Below, piece by piece: positions 1-9,182 of a stretch of 64,000 nt of DNA (positions within the stretch are counted from its first letter, which is position 1; each line of letters starts with the position of its first letter). Position numbers and translations under genes: made by a program. This DNA comes from Roseibium aestuarii. GTDB lineage: Bacteria; Pseudomonadota; Alphaproteobacteria; Rhizobiales; Stappiaceae. The DNA lies in NCBI RefSeq assembly GCF_008477545.1, contig NZ_VORA01000001.1:930001-994000 (forward strand), written 5' to 3'. Below the pieces are notes generated by a model. That model saw only the letters and a program-made list of their open reading frames with translations, searched no databases and was not told the DNA's origin.

Positions 1-348
1 TCGCTGGCCATGAGCTTTGACGACAAGGCGGCGATTTCCAGCCGGGGCGAACTGGGCGTGATGGTCGAGAAGGCCGTCAGCCTGTCGGGCGGCAAGGACC
101 TCACGCTCTTCGGCAAGCTGGCCTGGGCCCATGACTTCAAGACAGATGCGAGCCTGAGCGGCGTCAACTCCGGCGGCACCAGCTTCCTGGTTCAGGCCGA
201 TGCGGGCCCGGCCAATCAGGCGCTGATTTCTGCGGGCGCGGAATTGCAGCTGGACAACGGCTGGTCGGCCAGCGCGTCCTTCGACGGCGAATTTGCCTCG
301 CGCAGCCAGTCCTACGCCGCCAACGGCCGGGTGGCCTACAGCTGGTAG
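1..348 (+). CDS. Autotransporter beta-domain, C-terminal end (partial)
   Basis: The frame is open from the first base of the window, so the gene begins upstream and only about 115 codons are visible. The protein shows alternating hydrophobic/polar beta strands (for example LTLFGKLAWAH and GWSASASFDGEF) and ends in an aromatic residue (AYSW), the outer-membrane beta-barrel signature recognised by the Bam machinery. The pattern fits the C-terminal barrel of a type V autotransporter, which would carry a passenger domain across the outer membrane. The passenger is outside the window, so its activity is unknown. A good intrinsic terminator follows the stop. Confidence 0.75.
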   Translation, partial: SLAMSFDDKAAISSRGELGVMVEKAVSLSGGKDLTLFGKLAWAHDFKTDASLSGVNSGGTSFLVQADAGPANQALISAGAELQLDNGWSASASFDGEFASRSQSYAANGRVAYSW

Positions 349-381
349 GACGCGTCACGCCCGACATGCGACGACTGTAAG

Positions 382-419
382 AAAGGTCCCGGCCGCAAGG
401 TCGGGGCCTTTGTCGTTTT
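382..419 (+). terminator. Intrinsic terminator between convergent genes
   Basis: AAAGGTCCCG (382-391) pairs with CGGGGCCTTT (402-411): a 10-bp stem with one G-U wobble and a 10-nt loop, followed by GTCGTTTT. It sits just after the autotransporter stop and downstream of the convergent carboxypeptidase gene, and the A-run on the other side means it could serve both strands. Confidence 0.75.
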
Positions 420-471
420 GCTGCTGACGAGGCTCGGTGGACAGGAGGGCGAGGGGGAGCGTGGCTTCGGC

Positions 472-1857
472 TCAGGCCTTGTTGCCGACGACGAAGCAGC
501 TCTTGTCGCGGGCCTGAAGCAGGCGGCAGGCCTTCATCGCCTCGGTCTTGCTGGAAAAGCCGGTGAGCCGCGCCCGGATGAGCCGGTTGGCCCCCTTGCC
601 GACGGTCTCGGTCACCGGGGCAAGGCCACCGAACTGGCCGCCCAGGGTCTTGCGGGCGTCATCGAGCAGGGTGAGGGCGGCGTCCTGACGCTCCACGGCG
701 GCAATCTGCACTTCCCATGCGCTGCGATTGGCCGAGGCATTCCGCGAGCCCGGAATGTCCACCGCCTGCGCCTGGGCGCCGGCCGTAGGTGCGACGGGCA
801 CGGAGCTGGCGGCGGGCCGCGCCGGCTTCTGCTTCGGTGCGAGCAAGGCAAAGGGCAGTGCGGTGGCGGAGGCCGCAGCGGGGTCCTCCCGCAGCGCGAG
901 GGCGCCTGCCGGAGCCGACCGGGTGGCCGACAGAGCGGCGGTAGCCGGGGCCTCGGGCGTCGTCTTTCTGCTAACGGACGGGGCAAGGGTTGCGAGGGCC
1001 TCGGACCCGGCCGCAGTCCCGAAGGCGGTATCCATCATCCGGCGCATCTTTTCCGCCCGGTCACCGCCGCTGGTGCCGCCGAGCACGACCCCGATGAGGC
1101 GCCGGTTGCCGCGCTTGGCAGACGACACGAGATTGTAGCCGGAGGGTTCCGTGAAGCCGGTCTTCAGTCCGTCCATGCCCTCATAGCCATACATGAGCGA
1201 GTTGTGGCCGCGCAGCTTCGTGCCCCGGAAGGTGAAGTAGCGCTGGGAGAACATGGGATAGGTGTCGGGGAAGTCGCGGATCAGGGCCCGGCCCAGGGTC
1301 GCCATGTCCCGCGCCGTGGTCACCTGACGCGGGTCATGCAGGCCGGAGCCATTGGTGAAGGTGCTGCGGCTCATGCCGAGTGTCCGGGCCTTGGCGGTCA
1401 TCAACCCGCCGCAGGAGGTGCCCTTCCGGCCCGCCAGATAGTCGCACATGCTCTGGGCCGCATCATTGGCCGAGATCACGATCATGCCTTCCACCGCCTC
1501 GCGCACGGTGAAGGTGGCCCCTTCCGGCAAGGCAAACTTGAAGGCAGGCGTGGCAAAGCCTTCCGCGCTGATCGGGACCCGGCTGGTCCAGTCCAGCTCG
1601 CCGGACTTGAGCGCCTCGAAGGTGAGGTAGAGCGTCATCATCTTGGTGAGCGATGCCGGATGCAGCGGCTGGTCCGCATTCTGTTCCTGCAGCACCTTGC
1701 CCGACCCCATGTCGAGGAGCAGCTGGGCCTGACCGGGCCTGGGCTTGGTGGCCGCGAGCGCGGAGACCGTCATCAGGACCGACAGGAGAGCCATGAGCAC
1801 GCCAGGCAGCAGGCGAGAAAGGCGCGAGGCAAGGCGAGGGGATGCGGCAACGATCAT
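472..1857 (-). CDS. D-alanyl-D-alanine carboxypeptidase (S11 family) with C-terminal SPOR domain
   Basis: The 461-residue protein is a low-molecular-weight penicillin-binding protein that would trim the terminal D-Ala of peptidoglycan stem peptides in the periplasm. An N-terminal signal segment (about residues 15-36, ending SALAA) precedes the peptidase S11 domain. All three active-site motifs are visible: SLTK (69-72), SAN (129-131) and KTG (232-234). After an Ala/Pro-rich linker (about 280-380) the last roughly 80 residues form a SPOR-like domain that binds denuded septal glycan. The SPOR tail suggests recruitment to the division site. E. coli DacA/DacC instead end in a PBP5 C-terminal domain and amphipathic anchor; the SPOR variant is common in alphaproteobacteria. 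Confidence 0.92.
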   Translation of the reverse strand: MIVAASPRLASRLSRLLPGVLMALLSVLMTVSALAATKPRPGQAQLLLDMGSGKVLQEQNADQPLHPASLTKMMTLYLTFEALKSGELDWTSRVPISAEGFATPAFKFALPEGATFTVREAVEGMIVISANDAAQSMCDYLAGRKGTSCGGLMTAKARTLGMSRSTFTNGSGLHDPRQVTTARDMATLGRALIRDFPDTYPMFSQRYFTFRGTKLRGHNSLMYGYEGMDGLKTGFTEPSGYNLVSSAKRGNRRLIGVVLGGTSGGDRAEKMRRMMDTAFGTAAGSEALATLAPSVSRKTTPEAPATAALSATRSAPAGALALREDPAAASATALPFALLAPKQKPARPAASSVPVAPTAGAQAQAVDIPGSRNASANRSAWEVQIAAVERQDAALTLLDDARKTLGGQFGGLAPVTETVGKGANRLIRARLTGFSSKTEAMKACRLLQARDKSCFVVGNKA

Positions 1858-2191
1858 GTGCGGGCGAACTCGAGACTGCGGATCAGGGACGGAAGGCGGC
1901 GCGCGCTGTGTCGTCGCGCCGTTTCGAAGGGCAGGATAGAAACCTCAGGAAATGGCAGGAAGATGATGATTGCGGTTTTCCCGTGGAGAAAAGCGGCGCA
2001 ACAGGCGGCGCCCACGGTTTTTGCCCTGCCGCCGGCTTCCCGAATGGCGCGCGCTCCCACGCGAGCACCGCCGTCCCGGGCCTGACCCGGGACCTGCTGA
2101 CCGGGGACCTGCTCTTGTGCGGGCACGGCAGACCAGCGTCCCGGCGCGAGGCCGGGCACGCGGCTGAAGGACGTGCCCCCAGACCTACCGT
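1858..2191. other. Intergenic region, 334 bp, with REP-like hairpins
   Basis: This gap lies between the start of the carboxypeptidase gene and the end of purC, both on the minus strand, so it should contain the carboxypeptidase promoter and the purC 3' region. No convincing gene is seen: the frames here are short, rich in Arg/Pro/Ala and have no ribosome-binding site. The half nearest purC contains two GC-rich hairpins, listed separately. Confidence 0.6.
2073..2160. repeat. REP-like double hairpin
   Basis: GTCCCGGG (2073-2080) and CCCGGGAC (2086-2093) form a perfect 8-bp inverted repeat around a 5-nt loop. About 45 bp further on, CGTCCCGG (2137-2144) faces CCGGGCACG (2152-2160), an arm with one bulge. 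Paired GC-rich palindromes in a gap between genes resemble dispersed REP-type elements of alphaproteobacteria. Copy number cannot be judged from this window. Confidence 0.5.
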
Positions 2192-3151
2192 TTAGCGGGT
2201 GAAATAGCTCGCCAGATTGGTGCGGATGCGCGCGAGCGGCGTCTCGCCGGTCATGTCGGGCACGAAGGTCTGGCCGGTGATCGCCTCGAAGGCCTGGATA
2301 TAGACCCGAGCGGTCTTTTCGATCATGTCGGCGGGGATTTCCGGAATGTCGTCCTTGTAGGGGTCGCAGCGCGCATCCACCCAGGCTCGGATGATGTCCT
2401 TGTCGAAGGACGGCGGGCGCGTGCCCTCCGCGAAGGCGGTTTCATAGCCATCCGCCAGCCAGTAGCGCGAACTGTCGGGCGTGTGGATCTCGTCGGCCAG
2501 GATGATCTCGCCGGCCTCGTCCACGCCGAATTCGTATTTCGTGTCGACCAGAATGAGACCGCGTTTTGCCGCCATCTCCTGACCGCGGGCGAAGATCTTC
2601 AGCGCCATGTCGGAAATCCGCTCCCACTGGGCCGGGGTGAGCAGCTTCTGCTCCAGGATCTCGTCCACGGTGAGCGGTTCGTCGTGACCGCCGTCAAAGG
2701 CCTTGGAGGTCGGCGTGATGATCGCCTGCGGCAGGGCCTGATTGTCCTTCAGCCCATCAGGGAAGCTGTGGCCGTACATCTGCCGCTCGCCCTTGCGGTA
2801 GCGGGTGAGGATCGAGGTGGAGGTGGTTCCGGCCAGATAGCCGCGCACGACGATCTCCACCGGCAGGATCGTCAGCCGCTTGCCGATCACCACGTTGGGG
2901 TCGGGATAGTCGAGCACGTGGTTGGGGCAGATGTCGGCGGTCTGCTCGAACCAGAAGCGCGCGGTCTGGGTCAGCACCTGTCCCTTGAAGGGGATGGCGG
3001 CGAGGATGCGGTCGAAGGCCGAGATGCGATCGGACGAGATCAGGATGCGCCGGTTGTCCGGAAGGTCGTAGCAGTCGCGCACCTTGCCGAAATAGGGGTT
3101 CGGCAGTTCGTCGATGCGGGCATGGGGAAGGACGCGGGCAAGATCGATCAT
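2192..3151 (-). CDS. purC: Phosphoribosylaminoimidazole-succinocarboxamide synthase
   Basis: SAICAR synthase joins CAIR and aspartate with ATP in de novo purine synthesis in the cytoplasm. The 319-residue product shows [20 protein letters not shown] near the N terminus (ATP-binding lobe), then [11 protein letters not shown], the [14 protein letters not shown] segment and [12 protein letters not shown], all hallmarks of the family. It belongs to the longer form (about 300 residues, like yeast Ade1) rather than the roughly 240-residue E. coli type. The gene stands alone, with an AT-rich gap upstream shared with the divergent chemoreceptor gene. Confidence 0.95.
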   Translation of the reverse strand: MIDLARVLPHARIDELPNPYFGKVRDCYDLPDNRRILISSDRISAFDRILAAIPFKGQVLTQTARFWFEQTADICPNHVLDYPDPNVVIGKRLTILPVEIVVRGYLAGTTSTSILTRYRKGERQMYGHSFPDGLKDNQALPQAIITPTSKAFDGGHDEPLTVDEILEQKLLTPAQWERISDMALKIFARGQEMAAKRGLILVDTKYEFGVDEAGEIILADEIHTPDSSRYWLADGYETAFAEGTRPPSFDKDIIRAWVDARCDPYKDDIPEIPADMIEKTARVYIQAFEAITGQTFVPDMTGETPLARIRTNLASYFTR

Positions 3152-3505
3152 GGGAGGCCTTCGGGCGTTTGAGAGGCGAGGGGCCGGGCTGCGACCGGAT
3201 GCGAGCCTTATAGGCTCTGCGCCGCGCCGTGAAAAGCGCGGGATGCGCGCAAGCCGCGTTGCCGGACTGTGGAGAGATCCGGAGAAGATGGCATCTCCCC
3301 CGCTTCAGGGGTGAATGCGAGAATGGCGTTCACCTTGTCTCTATATTGTAGTTTTTGACAATGTTATTATTATTAGTAAATATTGATACTAATAGTAGAA
3401 TGATGAACAGGATCAATTTGATGTGTTCTCAACTTCGTAACCTTTTGAAATGTAGAGTTACGTTGCGTCGTAGGTCGAATTTGACGGTTCTGTTGGAGTT
3501 TCAAG
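3152..3505. other. Divergent intergenic region, 354 bp, partly AT-rich
   Basis: The gap separates purC (minus) from the BdlA-like receptor (plus). Bases from about 3335 to 3450 are strikingly AT-rich in an otherwise GC-rich window. A hairpin (GGTGAATGC 3310-3318 with GCGTTCACC 3326-3334) lies upstream of a good promoter-like pair. Short open frames here are not credible genes. Confidence 0.6.
3355..3382 (+). promoter_or_regulatory. Candidate sigma-70 promoter for the two-PAS chemoreceptor
   Basis: A perfect TTGACA (3355-3360) is followed after 16 bp by TAAATA (3377-3382), inside an AT-rich stretch. The predicted leader to the ATG at 3506 is about 115 nt. A GGAG 8 nt before that ATG supports the start. 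Confidence 0.5.
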
Positions 3506-4987
3506 ATGCGGTTTCCCTGGTCGCGTGGAAGTGGAAGACTTGAGGACGTGATTGCGGCACTCAACCGCTCGCAGGCGGTGATCGAATTCGAGCCGAGTGG
3601 CAGGATCCTGAATGCCAATAAACTGTTTCTCGAGGCGATGGGCTATTCCCTGTCCGAGATTCAGGGCCATCACCATTCGATGTTCGTTGAGGGCAGTTAC
3701 GCCGCAAGCGAGGCCTACCGGAGCTTCTGGAAGGACCTGGCGCAGGGCAGCTTCAAGAGCGGCAAGTTCAAGCGCTTCGGCAAGGGCGGCAACGAGATCT
3801 GGATCGAGGCCAGCTACAACCCGATCTTCGGCAAGGACGGCAAGCCCTACAAGGTCATCAAGTTCGCCACCGACGTGACAGGTCAGGTGCGCGAGGCCGC
3901 CGACATGAAGGGGCAGGTCGAGGCGATCAACCGGGTCAGCGCCGTAATCACCTTCGATCTCGACGGCAACATTCTCGATGCCAATCCCAACTTCCTGGCG
4001 GCCATGGAGTATCGCCTTGACGAGGTTCAGGGGCGACATCACTCCATGTTTGCCACTCCCGAATACGCCAGATCCGACGAGTACAAGGAGTTCTGGGCCA
4101 GTCTGAAAGCCGGCAAGGCCTCCCAGGGCAAGTACCGGCGCCTCGGCAAGGGCGGCAAAGAGATCTGGATCCAGGCGTCCTACAACCCGATCCTCACTCC
4201 GGAAGGGGTGCCCTACAAGGTGGTGAAATTCGCCACCGACATCACCGATCAGGTTCAGCTCCTGAAGGATCTCGAGCGGATCATCGACGTGAATTTCGCC
4301 GAGATCGATCGGGCGCTCAGCCAGTCCCAGCATCGCACCGACGATGCGGTCCACGCCACCAGCGAGACCACCGACAACGTGCAGACCCTGGCTGCCAGCG
4401 CGGAGGAAATGGCGGCTTCCATCGCCGAGATTTCCTCCACCATGTCGCGCAGCCGGGAGGCGACCTTCGGAGCGACGGAATCCACCGTTGCCGCAGCCAA
4501 CGCCACCGAGCGGCTGACCGGAGCCACCCAGTCCATGAGTGGCATCGTCAAGCTGATCCAGGACATTGCCGGCGAGATCAACCTTCTGGCCCTCAACGCC
4601 ACCATCGAATCCGCACGGGCCGGCGAGGCCGGGCGTGGCTTTGCGGTCGTTGCCAACGAGGTCAAGAAGCTCGCCGAACAGGCCTCCAGGGCCACCGAAC
4701 AGATCTCGGCGGAAATCGACGGCATGCAGGCGATCTCGGACGATGTGGTCGAAGCCCTGCAGACCATCAACCACGCCTTCGAGACCGTGAAGGAGCAGGT
4801 CTCCACCGCAGCCGCTGCCGTCGAGGAGCAGACCGTGGTCACCAGCGGCATGTCTCACAACATGCAGCAGGCCGCCGATGCGGTGCGCACCATTTCCAAT
4901 TCGGTGAACGGGATCGACGGCTCGGTCGGCGAGATCCGCGAGGCGGTAGCCAAGACCCGCGAAGCGGCCCTTGTTCTGGCAAGCTAA
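3506..4987 (+). CDS. Soluble methyl-accepting chemotaxis-type transducer with two PAS domains (BdlA-like)
   Basis: The 493-residue protein has no membrane segment. Two tandem PAS/PAC units (about 12-130 and 135-255) are near-duplicates: each carries a G-x-HHSMF motif (GHHHSMF, GRHHSMF) and an E-I-W-I-x-A-S-Y-N-P-I strand. A helical methyl-accepting signalling domain follows, with the conserved hairpin tip around [19 protein letters not shown] and [14 protein letters not shown]. The order PAS-PAS-MCP is that of Pseudomonas BdlA, a cytoplasmic sensor tied to biofilm dispersal. A role in redox or ligand sensing that feeds a chemotaxis or c-di-GMP output is inferred; the ligand is unknown. The gene is monocistronic, with its own AT-rich promoter region. 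Confidence 0.88.
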   Translation: MRFPWSRGSGRLEDVIAALNRSQAVIEFEPSGRILNANKLFLEAMGYSLSEIQGHHHSMFVEGSYAASEAYRSFWKDLAQGSFKSGKFKRFGKGGNEIWIEASYNPIFGKDGKPYKVIKFATDVTGQVREAADMKGQVEAINRVSAVITFDLDGNILDANPNFLAAMEYRLDEVQGRHHSMFATPEYARSDEYKEFWASLKAGKASQGKYRRLGKGGKEIWIQASYNPILTPEGVPYKVVKFATDITDQVQLLKDLERIIDVNFAEIDRALSQSQHRTDDAVHATSETTDNVQTLAASAEEMAASIAEISSTMSRSREATFGATESTVAAANATERLTGATQSMSGIVKLIQDIAGEINLLALNATIESARAGEAGRGFAVVANEVKKLAEQASRATEQISAEIDGMQAISDDVVEALQTINHAFETVKEQVSTAAAAVEEQTVVTSGMSHNMQQAADAVRTISNSVNGIDGSVGEIREAVAKTREAALVLAS

Positions 4988-5005
4988 GGTCGGTGCAGAC
5001 CGGCC

Positions 5006-5578
5006 CTAGCTGAAGCTGCCGCAATAGGCGGTCTTCAGCGCCAGATCCACCTCCAGATCCCTGGCGGCTGCGGGCGAGAGAGCCCGCAGCAAGGCGAAAC
5101 CGCGGCTGGCCCGGGTTTCAATCACGATCAGCTTGTCCAGGTCCTCCGGCGGGTTTTCCCGCAGGATGGAGAGCTGTTCGGGTGTGATCAGCAGCATGGA
5201 GAGGATGTCGGAGCCGGCCGTGCGGTTGTTGAGCGAATAGATCACCTCGCCGGTGTCGTCGAAGAGGCCGATTGACCAGAAGGGCACCGGCACCGAGGCG
5301 GTAAAGAGCACCGGTCCGTTATCGAGCTGATAGCGGCAGGTCGCGTGCTTCATGGCCGGGTCGAGGCCGGGCAGGGGCTCGGCTCCGGCGCGCAAGGGCG
5401 GCAGCAGGTTGAACTGTCGGTCGGGGCCGAACGTGGCGGCCTCCGAATAGGAGCTGTGGGTGGCCTGACGCGGAATGGCGAGGATCACCAGCACATGAAC
5501 CACAACGGAGAGAGCCAGGACCGCCAGGGCGCCCAGCCCGAGGCGCAGGCGTGTGGGCAGAAGGATGCTCATCGGCAC
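5006..5578 (-). CDS. DUF1254-type membrane-anchored protein
   Basis: The 190-residue protein has one N-terminal transmembrane helix (about 10-35, LGALAVLALSVVVHVLVILAI) and a predicted periplasmic domain. Its sequence (CRYQLDNGPVLF, FWSIGLFDDTGEVIYSLNNR) resembles the short alphaproteobacterial DUF1254 proteins that are paired with DUF1214 proteins. It overlaps the upstream DUF1214 gene by 10 bp and is the last gene of the PBP1A operon. A role in envelope or peptidoglycan biology is inferred from context only. The start could also be the ATG at 5572. Function is unknown. Confidence 0.75.
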   Translation of the reverse strand: MPMSILLPTRLRLGLGALAVLALSVVVHVLVILAIPRQATHSSYSEAATFGPDRQFNLLPPLRAGAEPLPGLDPAMKHATCRYQLDNGPVLFTASVPVPFWSIGLFDDTGEVIYSLNNRTAGSDILSMLLITPEQLSILRENPPEDLDKLIVIETRASRGFALLRALSPAAARDLEVDLALKTAYCGSFS

Positions 5579-6336
5579 GCCACTTTCTCGATCCGCGGCA
5601 TCACGGCGCCTTCCAGCGAGGCCCCTGTCGTGACCGGAGCGTCATAAAGACGGAAGGTGAAGCTCAGGCCCTCGAGCGCCTGAGGCTGGCGGGCCAGGGG
5701 CAGCCAGTTGCCCGAGGACGGCGCGCGCGAGGCGGTGACCGTGAAGGTGCCGTCATCCGCGCGCAGCAGCCCGAGGCTCGTGAGGAAGGTGCGCCCGGCA
5801 AGCGTCTCCACCATCTCGCCCTTGGCGGTGGCCGCGCTCAGGGTCCACATCCGTGCGGTCGGCGTGCTGCCCGTGATCCGGTAGGTGCAGGCGGGCGAGA
5901 GGCTCTGGCCGACACTGTCCGTATAGGCGGTGAGCGCCAGCCCTTCGCCCAGAGCCAGCGGCACACGGGCGCTGCGGGTGTAGATCGCCACCGAATAGGG
6001 ATCCGCCTCCGCCGTGCCCGCCGTCGGGCTGGCGCTCCACGGGCCGATGCTGGTGGTGGCGAAGGGCCGCTCCCGTTCGACGATCAGCGCGGCGGACCCG
6101 ATCCCCAGCACCGTGCCGAGACCCAGCACGCTCATTAGGAACGCGAGGCTGCGCAAGGGACGGGCAGGGCTCTCGATCAGGTCGCGCGGTTCGGGGCGCA
6201 GCCCCTGCGATACCCGGTGGCCGGCGCGCTCCCAGGCGGCGGAGTAAAGACGAGGATCGTTGCCTCGAGGGGAAACGGCATGCGGTGCCGCACGGCCGGA
6301 AATGTCCTTGGCAAAGGGGTTTTCGGCAAGGTTCAT
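5569..6336 (-). CDS. DUF1214 domain protein, membrane-anchored
   Basis: The 255-residue protein has a cytoplasmic N-terminal stretch of about 65 residues, one transmembrane helix (about 67-86, LAFLMSVLGLGTVLGIGSAA) and a periplasmic DUF1214-like domain marked by CTYRITGSTPTARMW, SSGNWLPL and FTFRLYDAP near the end. It overlaps the PBP1A gene by 4 bp (ATG inside the stop region) and the DUF1254 gene by 10 bp, so translational coupling is likely. Family function is undefined; the tight operon suggests help to PBP1A or to envelope assembly. Confidence 0.8.
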   Translation of the reverse strand: MNLAENPFAKDISGRAAPHAVSPRGNDPRLYSAAWERAGHRVSQGLRPEPRDLIESPARPLRSLAFLMSVLGLGTVLGIGSAALIVERERPFATTSIGPWSASPTAGTAEADPYSVAIYTRSARVPLALGEGLALTAYTDSVGQSLSPACTYRITGSTPTARMWTLSAATAKGEMVETLAGRTFLTSLGLLRADDGTFTVTASRAPSSGNWLPLARQPQALEGLSFTFRLYDAPVTTGASLEGAVMPRIEKVACR

Positions 6337-8582
6337 GGCCGTGTCTCCCCGTTGGCCGTGGCGAGTGCAAGATCCGACCGTCCGTCTTGCGGCGCGGCTT
6401 CTCCCGGCAGGGCGGCATCCACCTGGGGGGCGATGGCCTCCAGAGCCTCGGAGATCTCCTTGAGGACCGCCTGCGTCTCCCGGCTGAGCAGTTGCGGCTG
6501 GCTCTTCTGGTCTGCGGCAACCGACTGACCGTCTTTCGGGAAGCGCTTCAGGCTTGCCGGGTCGACCCCCGGCATGGGCGCCAGCTCGATGTCCCGGTGG
6601 GCGAAGGCCATGATGCCTTGCCAGATCATTGCGGGAAGGCTGCCGCCGGTCACCCGGCGGGTGGAGGTGAAGTCGTCGTTTCCGACCCAGACCGCGCTCA
6701 CGAAATTGCCCGTGTAGCCGACGAACCAGGCATCGCGATAGGCCGAGGTGGTGCCGGTCTTGCCGGCCGCGATCACCCCGTCGATACGGGCCCGGCCGCC
6801 GGTCCCGGCCTCCACCACATTCACCAGAATGTCGTTCATTTCCGCGACCTTGTCCTCGGGCAGAACCCGCTCGGCCGCGCCCTCGTCGCGCGAGCGGCTG
6901 TAGAGCACCCGGCCTTCCGAGTTCATCACCTCCACCACCGCATAGGGCGTGGCCTTCAATCCGCCGCTGGCGAAGGTGGCATAGGAGGCTGTCATGTCGA
7001 TCACGGACACCTCCGATGAGCCGATCGGCAGGGTGACCACGTCTTCCAGCTCATGGGTCAAGCCCATGCGGTAGGCGGTCTCGATAATCTTCTTGCGGCC
7101 GATGGCCTGGGCCAGGCGCACGGGCACCGTGTTGATGGACTTGGTCAGGGCAAGTTTCAGGGAGACCGGGCCCACATAGCTGCGGCCATAATTGCGCGGG
7201 CTCCAGTTGCCGATGGAGATCGGCCGGTCGGGGACGATGCTGTCCTTGTCGTAGCCGTTCATGAAGGCGGTCATGTAGACGAAGGGCTTGAACGACGAGC
7301 CCGGCTGACGCAGCGCATTGACCGCCCGGTTGAACTGGCTTTCCCCGTAGGACGAGCCGCCGACCATGGACACGACTGCCCCGTCCGGCCGCATCACCAC
7401 GGTGGCCGCCTCGTGCACGTCCCGGATCTTGCGGTTCTCGTCGAGGATCGAGGCGACCGTCAGGTCCGCCTGGCGCTGCACCGCCGGATCGAAGGGCGTG
7501 CGCACGGTGACGATCCGGTCCCGGGCGAGCGCCGGGTTGCGGCGCGCCAGCTTCTTCACCTCGTCCAGCGCCCAGTCGAGATAATATTCGGGAAGCTGCT
7601 GCTGGCCCCGGTCGACCGCCTGGGCCGGATTGCGCCTGGCGCCGATCACCTGGCCCTCGGTGAGGAACCCGGCCTGAACCATGTTGGTCAGTACCTCGTT
7701 GGCCCGGGCGCGGGCCGCGGGAAGGTTCACGTGCGGCGCATATTTCGCCGGCGCCTTGTAAAGGCCTGCCAGCATGGCGCTTTCGGCGAGCGTCAGCTCC
7801 CGCACGTTCTTGTCGAAATAGAAGTCGGCCGCCGCCGTCACCCCGAAAACGCCACCGCCCATGTAGGCCCGGTCGAGATAGAGCTTGAGGATCTCGTTCT
7901 TGGTGAGATTGGCCTCCAGCCAGAGCGCCAGATAGGCTTCCTTGACCTTGCGGCCGAGGGTGCGCTCGTTGGAGAGGAACAGGTTCTTGGCGAGCTGCTG
8001 GGTGAGCGACGAGCCGCCCTGCACCACGCCGCCGGCCCGGGCATTCTCCACGATGGCGCGGAAGGTGCCGAGCACGTCGATGCCGAAATGCACGAAGAAG
8101 CGCCGGTCCTCGGTCGCCAGCGTCGCCTTGACCAGACTGTCTGGGATTTCCTCCAGCGGCACGCTGTCGTTGAGAACGATGCCGCGCTTGCCGATCTCTT
8201 TGCCGTTCCGGTCGAGGAAGGTGACGGCGAAATCATCCGTGGTCTTCCAGTCCGCGTGGCGCGTTGCCTCGAAGGCCGGCTGGGCAAAGGCCAGCAGCAC
8301 GACCAGCCCGACAAGACCCCAGGTCACCCCTTCGGAGGAGAGTTCGGCCAGAACCTTCCAGATGCCGCGGGCGCGGAAGCGGCGCAGCGCCCCGTCATAG
8401 GCCTCGAAACCGCGGCGCAGACCGGTGCCGAGCGCCCACAGGCCGCTGTCGATCCAGGCGTCCAGTCCGAGCAGCCAGTGCGAGACCTTCCGGCGAGGGC
8501 GCGGCGGGGTCGGCACGGATTCCGCCCGCTCGGGAGCCGTCTGCGCTCCGTCCTCTGTCCTGTCCTCATCTGCCAAGGTCAA
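6333..8582 (-). CDS. Class A penicillin-binding protein (PBP1A family), bifunctional glycosyltransferase/transpeptidase
   Basis: The 749-residue protein polymerises and cross-links peptidoglycan at the inner membrane. It has a cytoplasmic N terminus of about 85 residues, a transmembrane helix near 87-103, then the GT51 glycosyltransferase domain with the catalytic Glu in ATEDRRFF (E158) and the [12 protein letters not shown] motif (189-200). The transpeptidase domain carries SSFK (S429-K432), SIN (482-484) and KTGT (608-611), so all catalytic motifs are intact. It heads an overlapping three-gene operon with the DUF1214 and DUF1254 proteins. The paralogue (MrcA, MrcB or PbpC type) cannot be fixed by eye. 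Confidence 0.93.
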   Translation of the reverse strand: MTLADEDRTEDGAQTAPERAESVPTPPRPRRKVSHWLLGLDAWIDSGLWALGTGLRRGFEAYDGALRRFRARGIWKVLAELSSEGVTWGLVGLVVLLAFAQPAFEATRHADWKTTDDFAVTFLDRNGKEIGKRGIVLNDSVPLEEIPDSLVKATLATEDRRFFVHFGIDVLGTFRAIVENARAGGVVQGGSSLTQQLAKNLFLSNERTLGRKVKEAYLALWLEANLTKNEILKLYLDRAYMGGGVFGVTAAADFYFDKNVRELTLAESAMLAGLYKAPAKYAPHVNLPAARARANEVLTNMVQAGFLTEGQVIGARRNPAQAVDRGQQQLPEYYLDWALDEVKKLARRNPALARDRIVTVRTPFDPAVQRQADLTVASILDENRKIRDVHEAATVVMRPDGAVVSMVGGSSYGESQFNRAVNALRQPGSSFKPFVYMTAFMNGYDKDSIVPDRPISIGNWSPRNYGRSYVGPVSLKLALTKSINTVPVRLAQAIGRKKIIETAYRMGLTHELEDVVTLPIGSSEVSVIDMTASYATFASGGLKATPYAVVEVMNSEGRVLYSRSRDEGAAERVLPEDKVAEMNDILVNVVEAGTGGRARIDGVIAAGKTGTTSAYRDAWFVGYTGNFVSAVWVGNDDFTSTRRVTGGSLPAMIWQGIMAFAHRDIELAPMPGVDPASLKRFPKDGQSVAADQKSQPQLLSRETQAVLKEISEALEAIAPQVDAALPGEAAPQDGRSDLALATANGETRP

Positions 8583-8660
8583 AGGTCCTGCTTGCCGATC
8601 TTCGCGGAGCCTGATAGTCCGCGACCCAAATCATGTCCCCCAAGGAACGTCATCCGGCCG

Positions 8661-9167
8661 ATGAAATCAATCGTCTCAGATCAAAATCCAGACAAGCTTC
8701 CCTTCTGGAAGACCAAGACGCTGGCGCAGATGACGACCGCCGAGTGGGAGTCCCTGTGCGACGGCTGCGCCCGCTGCTGCCTGAACAAGCTGGAAGACTG
8801 GGACACCGGCCAGATCGTCTGGACCGACGTGGCCTGCACCCTGCTGGATGGCGACAGCTGCCGCTGCAAGGATTATCCCAACCGGGCCGCGACCGTGCCC
8901 GATTGCATTCAGCTGACGGTGGAAGAGGTCAACACCCTGACCTGGCTGCCGCCCACCTGCGCCTATCGGCTGGTGCGCGACGGGGAAGACCTCTACTGGT
9001 GGCACCCCCTCATCTCCGGCGACCCGGAAACGGTGCATCAGGCCGGCATTTCCGTCTCCGGCCAGACCGTGCCCGAGGATGGCATCGAGCTGGAGGATTA
9101 CGAGGACCACGTGGTCACCTGGCCCGGCGAAGTGCCCGCTGGCAGCGAGCGCCCCGCCGGCGCCTGA
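8661..9167 (+). CDS. YcgN-family cysteine cluster protein (UPF0260)
   Basis: The 168-residue protein is small and cytoplasmic and contains a dense Cys cluster: CDGCARCC near residue 31, then [11 protein letters not shown] and DCIQLT, as in the YcgN/UPF0260 family, where the cysteines are thought to bind zinc or an iron-sulfur centre. The ATG at 8661 was chosen because the conserved start (about MKS...[12 protein letters not shown]) lies there; the frame is open further upstream only as a shadow of the opposite-strand PBP gene. The gene is divergent from PBP1A. Biochemical role is unknown. Confidence 0.85.
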   Translation: MKSIVSDQNPDKLPFWKTKTLAQMTTAEWESLCDGCARCCLNKLEDWDTGQIVWTDVACTLLDGDSCRCKDYPNRAATVPDCIQLTVEEVNTLTWLPPTCAYRLVRDGEDLYWWHPLISGDPETVHQAGISVSGQTVPEDGIELEDYEDHVVTWPGEVPAGSERPAGA

Positions 9168-9182
9168 CAGGATCCGCCTGCC

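Noticed and set aside
418-2085. Long plus-strand open frame opposite the carboxypeptidase gene
   Set aside because: It lies antisense to a gene with all three PBP motifs, has Gly/Arg/Ala-biased composition and no recognisable domain; it is a high-GC shadow.
4982-5011. Bidirectional terminator between the convergent chemoreceptor and DUF1254 genes
   Set aside because: AGCTA/TAGCT and GGTC/GACC arms exist but are separated by unpaired bases and lack a U-tract.
7053-8660. Plus-strand frame continuous with the YcgN-type gene
   Set aside because: It is antisense to the PBP1A gene with its intact motifs. Only the part from the ATG at 8661 has the conserved Cys cluster.
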